DNA from: Phascolarctobacterium sp.
Lineage (GTDB): Bacteria > Bacillota > Negativicutes > Acidaminococcales > Acidaminococcaceae
Length of the DNA: 64,000 nt
Assembly: GCA_030540395.1 (NCBI GenBank)
Contig: JAUNWI010000001.1
Coordinates: forward strand, 124,001 to 188,000
Direction of reading: 5' to 3'
A program made the position numbers and the translations under genes. The notes beneath the pieces are model-generated. The model had not been told where the DNA came from and made no database searches. It saw nothing but the letters and a program-made list of their open reading frames with translations. Of this stretch, positions 1 to 9,500 are shown in pieces; position 1 is the stretch's first letter, and every line of letters starts with the position of its first letter.

Positions 1-1530
1 AATATGGTCGTCCTTGAGCATATTGATGCCGCCGCCATCAGTGCCCACATAAATTGCCCCCTGGTGCTCCAAAAGGCACAGCACCTGAGGGTTGGCCAAG
101 CCATTTCTGCCAGTAAAGGTCTTTTCCACCTTGTCATTGCGGAGCAGCGCCAGGCCATCGCGGGTACCCACATAAATACTGCCGTCACTGGCCTCCATAA
201 TCACCCTGCTCCGCTCGTGGGGCATACCCTCCCTGCGGGTAAAGCTCTTGATGGTTCCGGATTCAGGATTATATTTTAACAGTCCAAGCTTGGAATAGGT
301 TGCAATCCATAGGTTGCCCTTGCTATCTACAATAACATGGCGTGTACGGGTGGTGTTCAAAAGCTCGCTGATAGGAGTAGCAATAGGCTTGTCACCCTTG
401 AGGGTCAAAAGTCCCCTATCCGTAGCTACGTAGGTAATGCCCTGATGCTTCACAACGCTGTTCACTACCCTGGGACTGATGCCAGCTATGGCGAAGATAT
501 TGCGGAAGCAGTTGTAGGTCAGTTTGGCCACGCCCATACGGGAGGAGCTGAACCAAATATTATCCTCGTAGTCAACCATGATATTGTCCACGGAGTTATT
601 AAACTGCATTTGGTCAACGACATGAAAGTTGTCCTGCATATCAAAATAGCCCACGCCGTTTTCTGTAGCTATAAGCAAGGCCCCATTGGGACGCAGCAGC
701 ATATCGTTGATCGTGTGCCGCCCTTCCATGGTTAAAAGCTTCAGCACCTGCAGGGTACCATTTTCTATTTTGATTTTGGCTAATTTGTCGCCTGTGGTGC
801 CTACCCAAAATTGGTTTTCACTGTAAATGTCAGGCTCCACAGCTACCACATTGCCAAAGCTAAAGGCATCTGCTTTAAAATAGCTTTCCAAATCCCTGCC
901 CTGATATACAAACATGTCGCCGCTTTGGGTTAGGCCGCACACTCTATTTCCCGGTGCAGGATGCAATTCCTTGATATATTTGCGGGCCAGACGAGTATCA
1001 CCTTCGCGAGTAATATAATTCTCCTGATCCTTAAAGCTTAAGCCCTCAGTGGTACCAATAAACATCAGGCCCTCGCTATTTTCAGTAATATCACGGATAG
1101 TATTGGAGGAAAGGCCATCCCTGCGCTGCCAAAAGGTGAATTTATCATCCTTGTAGAGGGCAAGGCCGCTGTCATTGGTGCCGATATAGAGCTCTCCCTT
1201 TTGGGATACGTATAAATCGGCTACGCTGTAGATGCCGCTAGTTACCGGGAATTGGTAAAAGCTGGAGCCGTCGTAGCGGGTAAGGCCATTATAGGTGCCA
1301 ATCCAGATGAAGCCATCCCTGGTCTGTACCACATCATTGGCAGCAGAGGAGTCCAGGCCATTGCTATTGTCATAGATGATTTCCATATAGCCAAACTCGT
1401 CCAAGGTGTGGCGCTGGGCGGCCTCCGCCCTTACGCTGCCCTGGAGCAGCACCAGCACCAAAAGGACGAACATTAGGCTGAGCCCTTTTTTACATTCTTG
1501 TTGCCAAAATCTTTTCTGACATTGGTTCAT
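1..1530 (-). CDS. Secreted two-component-regulator-type beta-propeller sensor, N-terminal part (runs off the window)
   Basis: The first 510 residues are present and the 3' end lies beyond base 1. The N-terminus is basic, then a hydrophobic stretch (about residues 17-32) with an AEA-like cleavage site marks a signal peptide or membrane anchor. After it come many short repeats of the form DG-x-IWIGT-x-GL-x-YDG (for example IWIGTYNGLTRYDG near residue 75, LYIGTNDSGL, LWIATYSKLG, IYVGTRDGLA, IYVGTDGGGI), which are Reg_prop blades of a periplasmic propeller. In this family the propeller usually precedes a Y_Y_Y domain and a cytoplasmic GGDEF or kinase output; that part cannot be seen here. The ATG at 1528-1530 follows a GGAAAGGTAGG ribosome site. 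Ligand unknown. Confident on fold, not on output. Confidence 0.85.
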   Translation of the reverse strand, partial: MNQCQKRFWQQECKKGLSLMFVLLVLVLLQGSVRAEAAQRHTLDEFGYMEIIYDNSNGLDSSAANDVVQTRDGFIWIGTYNGLTRYDGSSFYQFPVTSGIYSVADLYVSQKGELYIGTNDSGLALYKDDKFTFWQRRDGLSSNTIRDITENSEGLMFIGTTEGLSFKDQENYITREGDTRLARKYIKELHPAPGNRVCGLTQSGDMFVYQGRDLESYFKADAFSFGNVVAVEPDIYSENQFWVGTTGDKLAKIKIENGTLQVLKLLTMEGRHTINDMLLRPNGALLIATENGVGYFDMQDNFHVVDQMQFNNSVDNIMVDYEDNIWFSSSRMGVAKLTYNCFRNIFAIAGISPRVVNSVVKHQGITYVATDRGLLTLKGDKPIATPISELLNTTRTRHVIVDSKGNLWIATYSKLGLLKYNPESGTIKSFTRREGMPHERSRVIMEASDGSIYVGTRDGLALLRNDKVEKTFTGRNGLANPQVLCLLEHQGAIYVGTDGGGINMLKDDHI

Positions 1531-1832
1531 AAGAGTGTACCTACCTTTCCCTAAGAACGCTTACAGGGCTGTATCAAGACAAATATACAGCATTATAGAT
1601 ACTATTATTTTATCACAGAACCTGCTTCACAACAAAGAACATTTTCAGTACTGCTTATGTTTTTATCAAGCTCTCTAAGCCAGAAGCTGAACATTAACCG
1701 GATAACCGGCAAAAAATGTTCATTTTTTACGTTTTTTTATTTACCTTGGCTTATATATATGATAAAATTGACTTGCTATAGTATTGAAACGGCTTGGGTA
1801 CTACAGCAAATTCACATTAGGGAGTTAATGAT
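1531..1832. other. Divergent intergenic region between the propeller gene and purC
   Basis: About 300 AT-rich bases with no gene. On the minus strand a TATAAT box (1592-1597) lies upstream of the propeller gene, without a convincing -35. On the plus strand an extended -10, TGCTATAGT (1774-1782), lies about 50 bases upstream of purC. I see no purine riboswitch, terminator or operator. Confidence 0.4.
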
Positions 1833-2525
1833 ATGGAGAACAAACTAGTTTATGTAGGTAAAACCAAAAATGTTTATGCGCTTGAAAACGGCAACTATCT
1901 GCTGGAGTTCAAGGATGACTGCACCGGCAAGGACGGCGTGTTTGATCCCGGTGAAAACTCTGTTGGTCTGACCATTGAAGGCGTGGGCGATGTAAACTTA
2001 CGCATGTCCATGTATTTCTTTGAAAAAATCAACGCAGCAGGCATCAAAACCCACTATGTAAATGCTGACTTGGCTAAAACCACCATGGAAGTATTGCCCG
2101 CTAAGGTATTTGGCAAGGGCCTGGAGGTTATTTGCCGCCACAAAGCTGTAGGCAGCTTCTTCCGTCGTTATGGCCAATATATTGAAGAAGGCGCAGACCT
2201 GCCCGCTTATGTTGAAACCACCTTCAAGAACGACGAGCTGGGCGACCCCCTGGTTACCAAGGACGCACTGGTTATTTTGGGTGTCATGACCGAAGAGCAA
2301 TATGAAGCTATCAAGGAAATGACCCAAAAGATTACCCAAATCGTAGCTGACGACCTGAAGGAAAAAGGCCTCGTGCTTTACGACATTAAATTTGAATATG
2401 GCTATGATGCTGAAGGCAAAGTAATGCTGATTGACGAAATCGCTTCCGGCAACATGCGTGTATACAAGGATGGCAAGTACATCGATCCTATGACCCTGTC
2501 CAAGCTGTTCTTCGCACAAGTATAA
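1833..2525 (+). CDS. purC: Phosphoribosylaminoimidazole-succinocarboxamide synthase (SAICAR synthase)
   Basis: The enzyme makes SAICAR from CAIR, aspartate and ATP in cytosolic de novo purine synthesis. At 230 residues it is the usual length for the short bacterial form. Visible family marks are the N-terminal [14 protein letters not shown] nucleotide-binding strand, the central [13 protein letters not shown] segment (about residues 102-114) and the C-terminal [13 protein letters not shown] motif (about residues 199-211). GGGAG lies 8 bases before the ATG. It stands alone between two terminator-bounded units, with no other pur gene in the window, so it appears to be a single-gene transcript ended by the hairpin at 2545. 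Confidence 0.96.
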   Translation: MENKLVYVGKTKNVYALENGNYLLEFKDDCTGKDGVFDPGENSVGLTIEGVGDVNLRMSMYFFEKINAAGIKTHYVNADLAKTTMEVLPAKVFGKGLEVICRHKAVGSFFRRYGQYIEEGADLPAYVETTFKNDELGDPLVTKDALVILGVMTEEQYEAIKEMTQKITQIVADDLKEKGLVLYDIKFEYGYDAEGKVMLIDEIASGNMRVYKDGKYIDPMTLSKLFFAQV

Positions 2526-2544
2526 ATAAGGCTGATATAAAAGC

Positions 2545-2586
2545 AACCCATGCTCCTCTCAAAAAGAGAAGCATGGGTTTTTCTTT
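2545..2586 (+). terminator. Rho-independent terminator after purC
   Basis: AACCCATGCT and AGCATGGGTT form a 10-bp perfect stem around a short loop, followed by TTTCTTTT. It lies 20 bases after the purC stop. It could also work weakly in the other direction for the broken symporter gene. Confidence 0.88.
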
Positions 2587-2623
2587 TACCACTTTTTTAA
2601 ATTTATTGCGTTGTCTGCCTAAT

Positions 2624-3997
2624 TTACCCCTTGCAGAAAATGGCTAAATAGCCATTAATGAAGATGTACAGCACGATAAGAGGCAGAATATAGGTAGCAT
2701 AAAAACGAATCCACTTGGGGAAGGCTATGCCCTCGCCAGTATCAGCTTCACGAATGAAGTTATCCCAGCCCCAACCATAACGGCTAGTGCAGAAGGTTAG
2801 ATAAACCAAGCTACCCAAGGGCAACAGGTTGTTGCTGACTATAAAGTCCTCCAAATCCAAAACGCAGCTGCCCTTGCCCATGGGTTGGATGTGGCTCCAA
2901 ACATTGAAGCCCAAAACGCAGGGCATGGAAAGCAGGATGATGCCCACAATATTATAGCGGATTACTTTTTTGCGCTCCCAGCCCGTCAAATCGCAAATGC
3001 AGGAGGTAATGTTCTCGAACACAGCGATAACGGTGGACATAGCAGCAAACAGCATGAAAAGGAAGAACAAAGTGCCCCAAATACGGCCACCGCTCATGGC
3101 GTTGAACACGTTGGGCAGTGTCACAAAGAGCAAATTGGGTCCACTGCCGGGATTGACGCCAAAGCTGAAGCAGGCAGGGAAAATAATCAGACCCGAAATA
3201 ATGGCTACAAAGGTATCCAAGGCCATAATCCACATTGCTTCGCCAGTCAGACGCTGTTCCTTGCCAATATAGCTGCCAAAAATGGCCAAAGAGCCAATGC
3301 CCAGGCTCAGGGTGAAAAAGGCCTGACCCATGGCCGCAAAAACAACCTCGCGCACACCATGCTCAAGTACCTTATTAAAATCAGGATACAGGTAGTATTT
3401 GAGGCCTTCGCCGCTGTTAGGCAGCATGATGGAATTGACCGCCAGAATAAGCATCAAAAGCAAAAGGCAGGTCATCATGGTCTTAGTGATGCGCTCTACG
3501 CCGTCCTTAACGCCTAAATAGCACACCCAAAAGCACAAAAGCACGATGATGATCATGTTCAAGGCCATGGTATAAGGGTCGCTCAACAGGGCACCAAAAA
3601 TCTGGCCCACGCCCTTGGCATCAAGGCCCACAAAGCCGCCCACGGCCATCTTGTAGAAATAATACAGCATCCAGCCGGAGACGGTAGTATAGAACATCAT
3701 CAAAATAACATTACCTGCAATAGCTCCATATTTGTACCAATGCCATTTACTCCCCCGGGGCTCCAAAACATCAAAGGATTAAGCCGCACTGCGCACACTG
3801 GCGCGACCTACGGCAAATTCCGCTACCATAATGGGCAAGCCCAAAAGCAGCAGAAAGCATAAATAAATCAAAACAAAGGATGCACCGCCGTATTGACCGG
3901 TGATGAAGGGAAAACGCCACACATTGCCAAGGCCAATGGCACATCCCGCAGAAATCAAAATAAAGCTAACACGTGAGGAAAAGCTCTCGCGTTCCAA
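2624..3997 (-). pseudogene. Sodium:neurotransmitter symporter (SNF) family transporter, interrupted by an in-frame TAA
   Basis: A 72-codon frame starting at a TTG (3995-3997, behind GGGAGG) encodes the typical SNF start: TM1 with the sodium-site motif GCAIGLGNVWRFPF, then TM2 up to EFAVGRASVRSAA. It stops at TAA (3779-3781). The same reading frame continues with SFDVLEPRGSKWHWYKYG and about 380 more residues with the remaining SNF membrane helices. There is no frameshift: the two parts join in frame into one 457-codon protein of normal family length, with the stop where a hydrophobic residue (Leu in relatives, from memory) would be expected. A TTA to TAA change would explain it. Either the gene is dead, is read through, or the base is a sequencing error. 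Likely substrate of the intact form: an amino acid, with sodium. Confidence 0.85.
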
Positions 3998-4078
3998 AAA
4001 ATAACCTCCCTAAAAAGCAAATATCCCCCTACTATTTCCTTGTTATATTTTTTATTATCTCTCTAGTCTGTTATGTTA

Positions 4079-4513
4079 TTATTTTTCTTTGTTTTCAGCA
4101 GGCTTTTGCTCGTTAAGCACACGGAAATTCATGCCAAACAGGGCATTCTTCTGATCGAAAACAAATTGCATGAAAACATGCTCCTGCTTTTCAAATTTGC
4201 ACATGTAGGCAACCACGGAGCCATCATTCAAACGCTCAAAAATGCGGAATTTAGCTTCCTTCAGGGTACCAAATTGCTCCTTGATAGCCTTTTGCCAAGC
4301 AGCATATTGCGTATCGGTGAATTTTTCAGCCAGCTTAGCATTGAGCAAGGGCGCAATCATGGCATATTCCGGTGCCGGAGCTGCATCAATGGCATCAATA
4401 AAGCGTTCGCAGGTTTTTTGCTGCTTGTTCAAATCGTTGCCATCAGCTGCAAAGCACAGGCTGCAAGCAGTCAGGGTTACCAGAGTGGTGAAAAATAAGA
4501 ATAACTTTTTCAT
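4079..4513 (-). CDS. Small secreted protein of unknown function
   Basis: A 144-residue protein with a clear signal peptide: MKKLFLFFTTLVTLTACSLC then FAAD, giving a probable signal peptidase I site near residue 23. The cysteines at residues 17 and 20 lie in the hydrophobic core, so a lipoprotein is possible but less likely. The mature part (DLNKQQKTCERFIDAIDAA, then FRIFERLNDGSVVAYMCKF) looks like a small alpha/beta domain reminiscent of DUF3887-type extracytoplasmic proteins. I do not recognise the family firmly. A strong GGAGGTG site precedes the ATG and a promoter sits at 4550-4578. It is a single gene between the broken symporter and desulfoferrodoxin. Function unknown. Confidence 0.75.
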   Translation of the reverse strand: MKKLFLFFTTLVTLTACSLCFAADGNDLNKQQKTCERFIDAIDAAPAPEYAMIAPLLNAKLAEKFTDTQYAAWQKAIKEQFGTLKEAKFRIFERLNDGSVVAYMCKFEKQEHVFMQFVFDQKNALFGMNFRVLNEQKPAENKEK

Positions 4514-4549
4514 AGAGTCGCACCTCCTTCATTTCTATATCTTCACAAT

Positions 4550-4578
4550 ATGATAAACTCTTTTATCACATAAGTCAA
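4550..4578 (-). promoter_or_regulatory. Sigma-A-type promoter of the small secreted protein
   Basis: On the minus strand TTGACT (-35, 4573-4578) and TATCAT (-10, 4550-4555) are separated by 17 bases, about 35 bases before the start codon. Confidence 0.65.
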
Positions 4579-4695
4579 ATTTTATTAGCTTCAAAAGCTG
4601 TAAGGCAGGCCTTTGCTTTTGCAAGGACTTTCGTCACAATCTTATCATAGTTTAAAAATCTTTGTGAAACGCTATCATTCTTGCTTTATTTAATG

Positions 4696-4701
4696 TATAA
4701 T
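4696..4701 (+). promoter_or_regulatory. Candidate -10 box of desulfoferrodoxin
   Basis: A perfect TATAAT lies 85 bases upstream of the desulfoferrodoxin ATG. No good -35 is visible at the expected distance, so it may need an activator. Confidence 0.4.
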
Positions 4702-4786
4702 TTAAATAGAGGCGATAAGGATAAAAACTGATTATCACAAGCTTACCTCTACCATGCAGCTGTTTCGCACAAAGGAGTGATAGCAA

Positions 4787-5170
4787 ATGACAGCACACAA
4801 ATTTTTTATCTGTAAGAAATGCGGTAATATCATCGGTATGATTCATGATAGCACCATGCCCCTAAGCTGCTGCGGACAAGAAATGCAGGAGCTTGTACCT
4901 AACACTGTTGATGCCGCCAAGGAAAAGCATGTGCCGGAGGTTTGCATCGATGGCAACATGGTGCACGTGCATATTGGCAGCACCGAGCATCCCATGACTC
5001 CGGAGCATTTTATTGAATGGGTATATATCCAAACCAATAAAGGTGGCCAACGCAAGATTTTGCACCCTGGCAACAAGCCTCAGCTGGTTTTTGCTTTGAC
5101 CCCGGACGATTTCCCCATTGCCGCCTACGCTTATTGCAATCTCCACGGCCTCTGGATGGCAAAATTCTGA
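4787..5170 (+). CDS. dfx: Desulfoferrodoxin (superoxide reductase)
   Basis: It reduces superoxide to hydrogen peroxide in the cytosol of anaerobes without making oxygen. The 127 residues show both iron centres. The N-terminal desulforedoxin-like domain has CKKC (residues 9-12) and the CC pair (28-29) for the Fe(Cys)4 centre. The catalytic neelaredoxin domain has the EKHVPE motif, then histidines in STEHPM and PEHFIEW, and the C-terminal CNLHGLW that completes the Fe(His)4Cys site. AAAGGAG precedes the ATG at good spacing. It is monocistronic, ended by the terminator at 5191. It fits an obligate anaerobe. Confidence 0.95.
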   Translation: MTAHKFFICKKCGNIIGMIHDSTMPLSCCGQEMQELVPNTVDAAKEKHVPEVCIDGNMVHVHIGSTEHPMTPEHFIEWVYIQTNKGGQRKILHPGNKPQLVFALTPDDFPIAAYAYCNLHGLWMAKF

Positions 5171-5190
5171 TAAAGCTAAAAGCTTCTAGG

Positions 5191-5232
5191 CAAAAAAATA
5201 ACTCCACTCTGCAAAGAGTGGAGTTTGTTTTC
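5191..5232. terminator. Bidirectional terminator between desulfoferrodoxin and the tRNA pair
   Basis: AACTCCACTCT and AGAGTGGAGTT (5200-5210 and 5215-5225) form an 11-bp stem with a GCAA loop. T runs occur on both sides (TTTGTTTT on plus, ATTTTTTT on minus), so it ends both the plus-strand gene and the minus-strand tRNA transcript. Confidence 0.88.
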
Positions 5233-5233
5233 G

Positions 5234-5308
5234 TGGTAGCGCTAAAGGGAATCGAACCCTTGATTTCGCCTTGAGAGGGCGACGTCTTAGCCGCTTGACC
5301 ATAGCGCC
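5234..5308 (-). tRNA. tRNA-Glu (anticodon CTC)
   Basis: A 75-nt cloverleaf on the minus strand: acceptor GGCGCTA pairs with TAGCGCT (one G-U), the anticodon loop CTCTCAA carries CTC, the T-arm is AAGGG-TTCGATT-CCCTT, and CCA is encoded. It lies 3 bases downstream of tRNA-Gln in the same transcript. Confidence 0.96.
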
Positions 5309-5311
5309 ATC

Positions 5312-5385
5312 TGGCTCCGGGACTAGGACTCGAACCCAGACCGAATGATCCAGAGTCACTTGTGCTACCATTACACCATCCCGGA
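5312..5385 (-). tRNA. tRNA-Gln (anticodon CTG)
   Basis: A 74-nt cloverleaf on the minus strand: acceptor TCCGGGA pairs with TCCCGGA, the anticodon loop CTCTGGA carries CTG, the T-loop is TTCGAGT, and CCA is encoded. It is the first of a two-tRNA transcript. Confidence 0.95.
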
Positions 5386-5412
5386 AAAGTTATGTTCACC
5401 AGAACAAGTAAG

Positions 5413-5441
5413 ATTATAGCAGATTTTTATCTAAATGGCAA
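5413..5441 (-). promoter_or_regulatory. Promoter of the tRNA-Gln/tRNA-Glu transcript
   Basis: TTGCCA (5436-5441), a 17-base spacer and an extended -10, TGC-TATAAT (5413-5418), sit about 28 bases upstream of tRNA-Gln. Confidence 0.8.
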
Positions 5442-5453
5442 GCACTTTTTTCT

Positions 5454-5490
5454 AAAAAACGCTAAAATAATTTTCTTATTAATATTAGCG
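5454..5490 (-). terminator. Terminator overlapping the yajQ stop codon
   Basis: On the minus strand CGCTAA and TTAGCG enclose a second AATAA/TTATT pairing, followed by TTTTTT. The TAA of yajQ is the end of the left arm. Confidence 0.75.
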
Positions 5491-5976
5491 CATGTTGATG
5501 AATTGCAAATCTACGCCGAAATCCCCGGCCTTCAGCATTTGGATTACAGCCTGCAAATCATCCTTTTTCGCACCGGATACACGCACCTGGTCATCCTGCA
5601 GTTGGGCAGTAACCTTCAGCTTGGTAGCCTTGATGGCAGCTTGAATCTTTTTGCCATTTTCTTTGGAAATACCCTGCTGAATTTCCAGCTGTTGACGCAC
5701 TGTACCCTTGGCAGCGGGCTCAATGCGACCCGGCACCAGGCAACGCAGAGGAATGCCGCGCTTAGCCATCTTTTGGCGCAGCATGTCCAAAATTGCACCC
5801 AGCTTATATTCATCCTCAGCAGCAACCTTAACTTCCTTTTCGCCTAATTCAATGGAAGCACTGCTGCCACGAAAATCATAGCGCTGGGAAATTTCCTTTT
5901 TTACTTGGTTAACAGCGTTGTCCATCTCCTGCATATCTACTTGAGAAACAACGTCAAAAGAACTATCCTTTGCCAT
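5485..5976 (-). CDS. yajQ: YajQ family nucleotide-binding protein
   Basis: A 163-residue cytosolic protein that matches YajQ over its whole length: SSFDVVSQVDMQEMDNAVNQ at the start, the EISQRYDFRGSSASIEL strand, the DMLRQKMAKRGIPLRCL segment, and an end like DFGVDLQFINMR. The fold is two ferredoxin-like lobes. Family members bind nucleotides or RNA; some proteobacterial members bind cyclic di-GMP. No exact role can be given here. GTGAGG precedes the ATG. It is monocistronic, with its own promoter and terminator. Confidence 0.94.
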   Translation of the reverse strand: MAKDSSFDVVSQVDMQEMDNAVNQVKKEISQRYDFRGSSASIELGEKEVKVAAEDEYKLGAILDMLRQKMAKRGIPLRCLVPGRIEPAAKGTVRQQLEIQQGISKENGKKIQAAIKATKLKVTAQLQDDQVRVSGAKKDDLQAVIQMLKAGDFGVDLQFINMR

Positions 5977-6015
5977 AAATATACCTCACTTCTTAATAAG
6001 AATTATTTTGAAAAC

Positions 6016-6044
6016 ATTATATCATAACATGTATTTTTATTCAA
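6016..6044 (-). promoter_or_regulatory. Promoter of yajQ
   Basis: TTGAAT (6039-6044), a 17-base spacer and TATAAT (6016-6021), about 40 bases upstream of the yajQ start. Confidence 0.75.
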
Positions 6045-6058
6045 TTTTTTTCTGATAA

Positions 6059-6096
6059 TGACAGCCTAGAAGTAGATAACCCCTTATAGGCTGTCA
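6059..6096 (-). terminator. Hairpin at the end of the polC operon
   Basis: A perfect 10-bp stem, TGACAGCCTA with TAGGCTGTCA, spans the stop codon of the DUF3783 gene. No clear T run follows on the minus strand, so termination is only suggested. It may instead protect the 3' end. Confidence 0.4.
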
Positions 6097-6488
6097 TGCT
6101 TAGGCTTGGGAGCTTGTTTCCCATGCATATACGCATGCTCCTGTGCCAGCTCCTCCTGCAGCTTCACGCCGCTCCACAAGGCATTGGTGGGCGTCAAAGC
6201 CGCCTTCAAGGCCACGCTTTGCAGCTTGCCCTTACGAATAGCGCTGAGCAGCCTATCCAAATCAGGGCGATTAAAGCCACACAAAATCAGCATTTCTTCC
6301 CTTGCCTCTTCACCAGCATAAAGCTCCTCCACTGGCTCCACGCCGGGCACCCCGGCCAAGTAGCCCAAGGGCTGCAAAAGCTGCTCTCTGGGGACCACCC
6401 TTAGGGGCACCTTGACCAGCATGCAGGCCAGCTTTAGGGCCGGTAATCTTGCCTCAGAAAAATTATAAGCTAAAACCAACTTTGCCAT
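6084..6488 (-). CDS. DUF3783 domain protein
   Basis: 134 residues of unknown function. The central ILCGFNRPDLDRLLSAIRKG and the following ALKAALTPTNALW are the recognisable DUF3783 core (about residues 67-105). There is no signal peptide or membrane segment. It is the last gene after polC (gap 49 bases), which suggests co-transcription but does not show a role in replication. The C-terminus is short, basic and proline-containing. Confidence 0.75.
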   Translation of the reverse strand: MAKLVLAYNFSEARLPALKLACMLVKVPLRVVPREQLLQPLGYLAGVPGVEPVEELYAGEEAREEMLILCGFNRPDLDRLLSAIRKGKLQSVALKAALTPTNALWSGVKLQEELAQEHAYMHGKQAPKPKHDSL

Positions 6489-6537
6489 ACTGCACCTCGT
6501 TGTGAAACTTTTTATAAAAATCTACTAAGCAACGTTT

Positions 6538-9500
6538 TTAAAATAACGAGATTTGATTGCTTTCCGGCAGGTCATTTAAAACGCCCACGTTAGCCAAAGC
6601 CTCCAGAACGTTTTGACCAATGCCGGCCCGTTGCTTCAGGTCCTCCCAGGAAATAAAGGGATTATTGATGTCACTGCAGGCGGAAATGGCCTTGGCTGCA
6701 ATTTCTCCCACACCGCCAATGGCTCCCAAGGGCGGCAGCAGGCCGTCCTCCGTAATCTTGAACTTGATGGCATGAGATTTGTACAGGTCGGGTCTGGCGA
6801 ACTTAAAGCCACGACACATCATCTCATTGGCCAGCTCTAAATAGGTAACCGTGGATTTATCCTGCACGCTGGCCTTAAAGCCCTGGTTATAGACGCTCTT
6901 GATAAAATTTTGCACGTAGCTTTGGCCCTTGACCACATAATTGTAGTCAAAATCCGTAGCACGCACGGTGAAATAGGCTGCATAAAATTCCTTAGGATAG
7001 TGCACCTTGCAATAGGCAATGCGATAGGCCATCAATACATAGGCCACCGCATGGGCTTTGGGGAATAAATATTGCACCTTTTCGCAGGATTTGATATACC
7101 AATCTGGGATTTTGGCTGCCTTCATGGCCTCCAGCATTTTGGGCTCCAAGCCCTTCTTGGCTGCCTTACCCTTACGCACATGCTCCATGGTTTTAAAGGC
7201 CAGACTGGGCTCCACGCCCTTGCTGATTAAGTGGGTCATGATATCGTCACGGGTGGAGATGGTCTCCGCTACCGGCTTACCCTCCTTGATCAAATCCTGA
7301 GCGTTATTCAGCCACACATCCGTACCATGGGAATAACCGGATACACGCACTACCTCACTAAAGTTTTTCGGCTGAACATCGTGAATCATTTGGCGCACGA
7401 AGGCGGTACCACATTCAGGAATGCCATAGGTACCCACGGTGCTGCCAATAGCCTCAGGGTCCACACCCAAGGAGGTGGTGTTTTGGAAGATGCGCATGGT
7501 TTCCTCGTCACCTACAGGGATATCCTTGGGATCAAATTCCGGGTCAACCTCTTCCCGCATATATTTTTCCAGCATTTTCAACACCATGGGATCATCGTGA
7601 CCCAGTATATCCAGCTTAACCAAGCGATCGTTAATGCTGTGATAATCGTAATGGGTGGTGATGGTTGGCTCGTCCGGCTTATCCGCAGGCCTATTCATAG
7701 GCGTGATATAGTGAATATCCATGTTGCGAGGCACAACCATGATGCCACCAGGGTGCTGACCCGTGGTACGCTTGATGCCTGCCAAGCCCTCTACCAGCTC
7801 GGCTATCTTGGCAGGATGGGCATGGCGATTATTCTCTTCATAATACTTTTTAATATAACCAACGGCGGTTTTATTAGCCACCGTAGCAATTGTTCCCGCA
7901 CGGCACACATTGTCGCGGCCGAAAAGCTCCTCTGTGTACTTGTGCGCCACTTCCTGATCGGACAGGGGATGAGCGCTGGGGTCATCAGGGTCATGACCGC
8001 CAGAAAAATTCAAATCAATATCGGGAACCTTGTCCCCATGGAAGCCCAGGAAAACGGCGAAGGGGATATCGTGTCCATCCCGCACCATGGGCGTGCCGCA
8101 CTCAGGACAAGCCTTCGGCGGCAAATCAAAGCCCGAATCCACCTCGTTTTTCACGAAAAACTCGCTGTGACGACATTTAGGACAGCGATAATGGGGCTTC
8201 AACGCATTGACCTCAGTTATGTCCAGCATGGTGGCCACAAAGGAGGAGCCAACGCTGCCACGGGAGCCAACAAGGTAGCCACGGTCTAAAGAATGCTTAA
8301 CCAGCTTGTGAGCGATGTAATACAGCACGGAAAAGCCATGGCCGATGATGGCATCCAGCTCCATCTTGAGGCGGTCTTCTACGATTTGTGGCAGCTTGTC
8401 GCCGTACCAGGCATGAGCCTTGGCGTAGGACAAGGTCTTTACTGCTTCCTCCGCACCAGGGATGGCCGGCGAATAGAGCTGGTCACGGTCCGGCACAGGC
8501 TTAATGCGCTCCACCATTTCGGCAATCTTATTGGTGTTGGTAACAACAACCTCATAGGCTGCTTCCTCGCCCAAATAAGCAAACTCTTCCAGCATTTCTT
8601 CGGTGGTATGCAAATAAAGGGGCGGCTGCAAATCTGCATCCTTATAGTTTTGAGCAGCCTGCAAAATGGTGCGCAGCTGGGCATCCTCAGGATTGAGAAA
8701 ATGCACGTCGCAGGTGGCCACAACCAGCTTGCCCATGCGTTTGCCCAGCTCATAAATCCTACGGTTATGCTCCTTGAGCTCCTCTTGAGTGCAATAGCCC
8801 TCCCGCACTAAAAACATATTATTGCCCGTGGGCTGTATTTCCAGATAATCATAAAAGCTAGCGATTTCTTCTAGCTCTGCATCGCTGGCGCCGCTGCGCA
8901 CCGCCTGATACAGCTCGCCTGCTTCGCAGGCGGAGCCAATAATTAGTCCCTCCCGATATTGGGAAATAACACCCCGTGGCAGCAGGGGGCGCTTGTTAAA
9001 ATGGCGCAGATGGCTAACGGTAACCAGCTTATACAAATTGCGCAGGCCGGTTTCGTCCTTAGCCAGCAAAATGATGTGGTGACTGCGAATTTTCGGCGCA
9101 CGGCTTTTTTTCATGGTGTCCGTGGGCTCCTGGTCCACGTCCGCACCCTTTAGAGTTCTATCGCTAATCAAATAACCTTCCATGCCAAAAATCAGCTTCA
9201 AATCACTGCCCTCAGCAGCATCGTAGCAGAAGGGAAAGGCCTGCACCACACCGTGATCCGTAATAGCCAAAGCCTTGTGTCCCCACTTGATGGCCTGCTT
9301 CACCAAGCCATCCATGGGCGTGAGACCATCCATTTTGCTCATCTTCGTATGGCAATGAAGCTCCACCCTTTTGGTTTCGGCATTGTCCATGCGGGGCTTA
9401 ACCTCCACATCCAGCTTCATCAGGCCGGTGACCTGCATGCTGAATTCGTCCATCATGAATTTGTCCCGAGCCACATTACCCTGTACCCTCAGCATGGTTC

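Noticed and set aside
1531..1832. A purine riboswitch before purC
   Set aside because: None of the conserved loop or junction sequences is present and no terminator lies in the leader.
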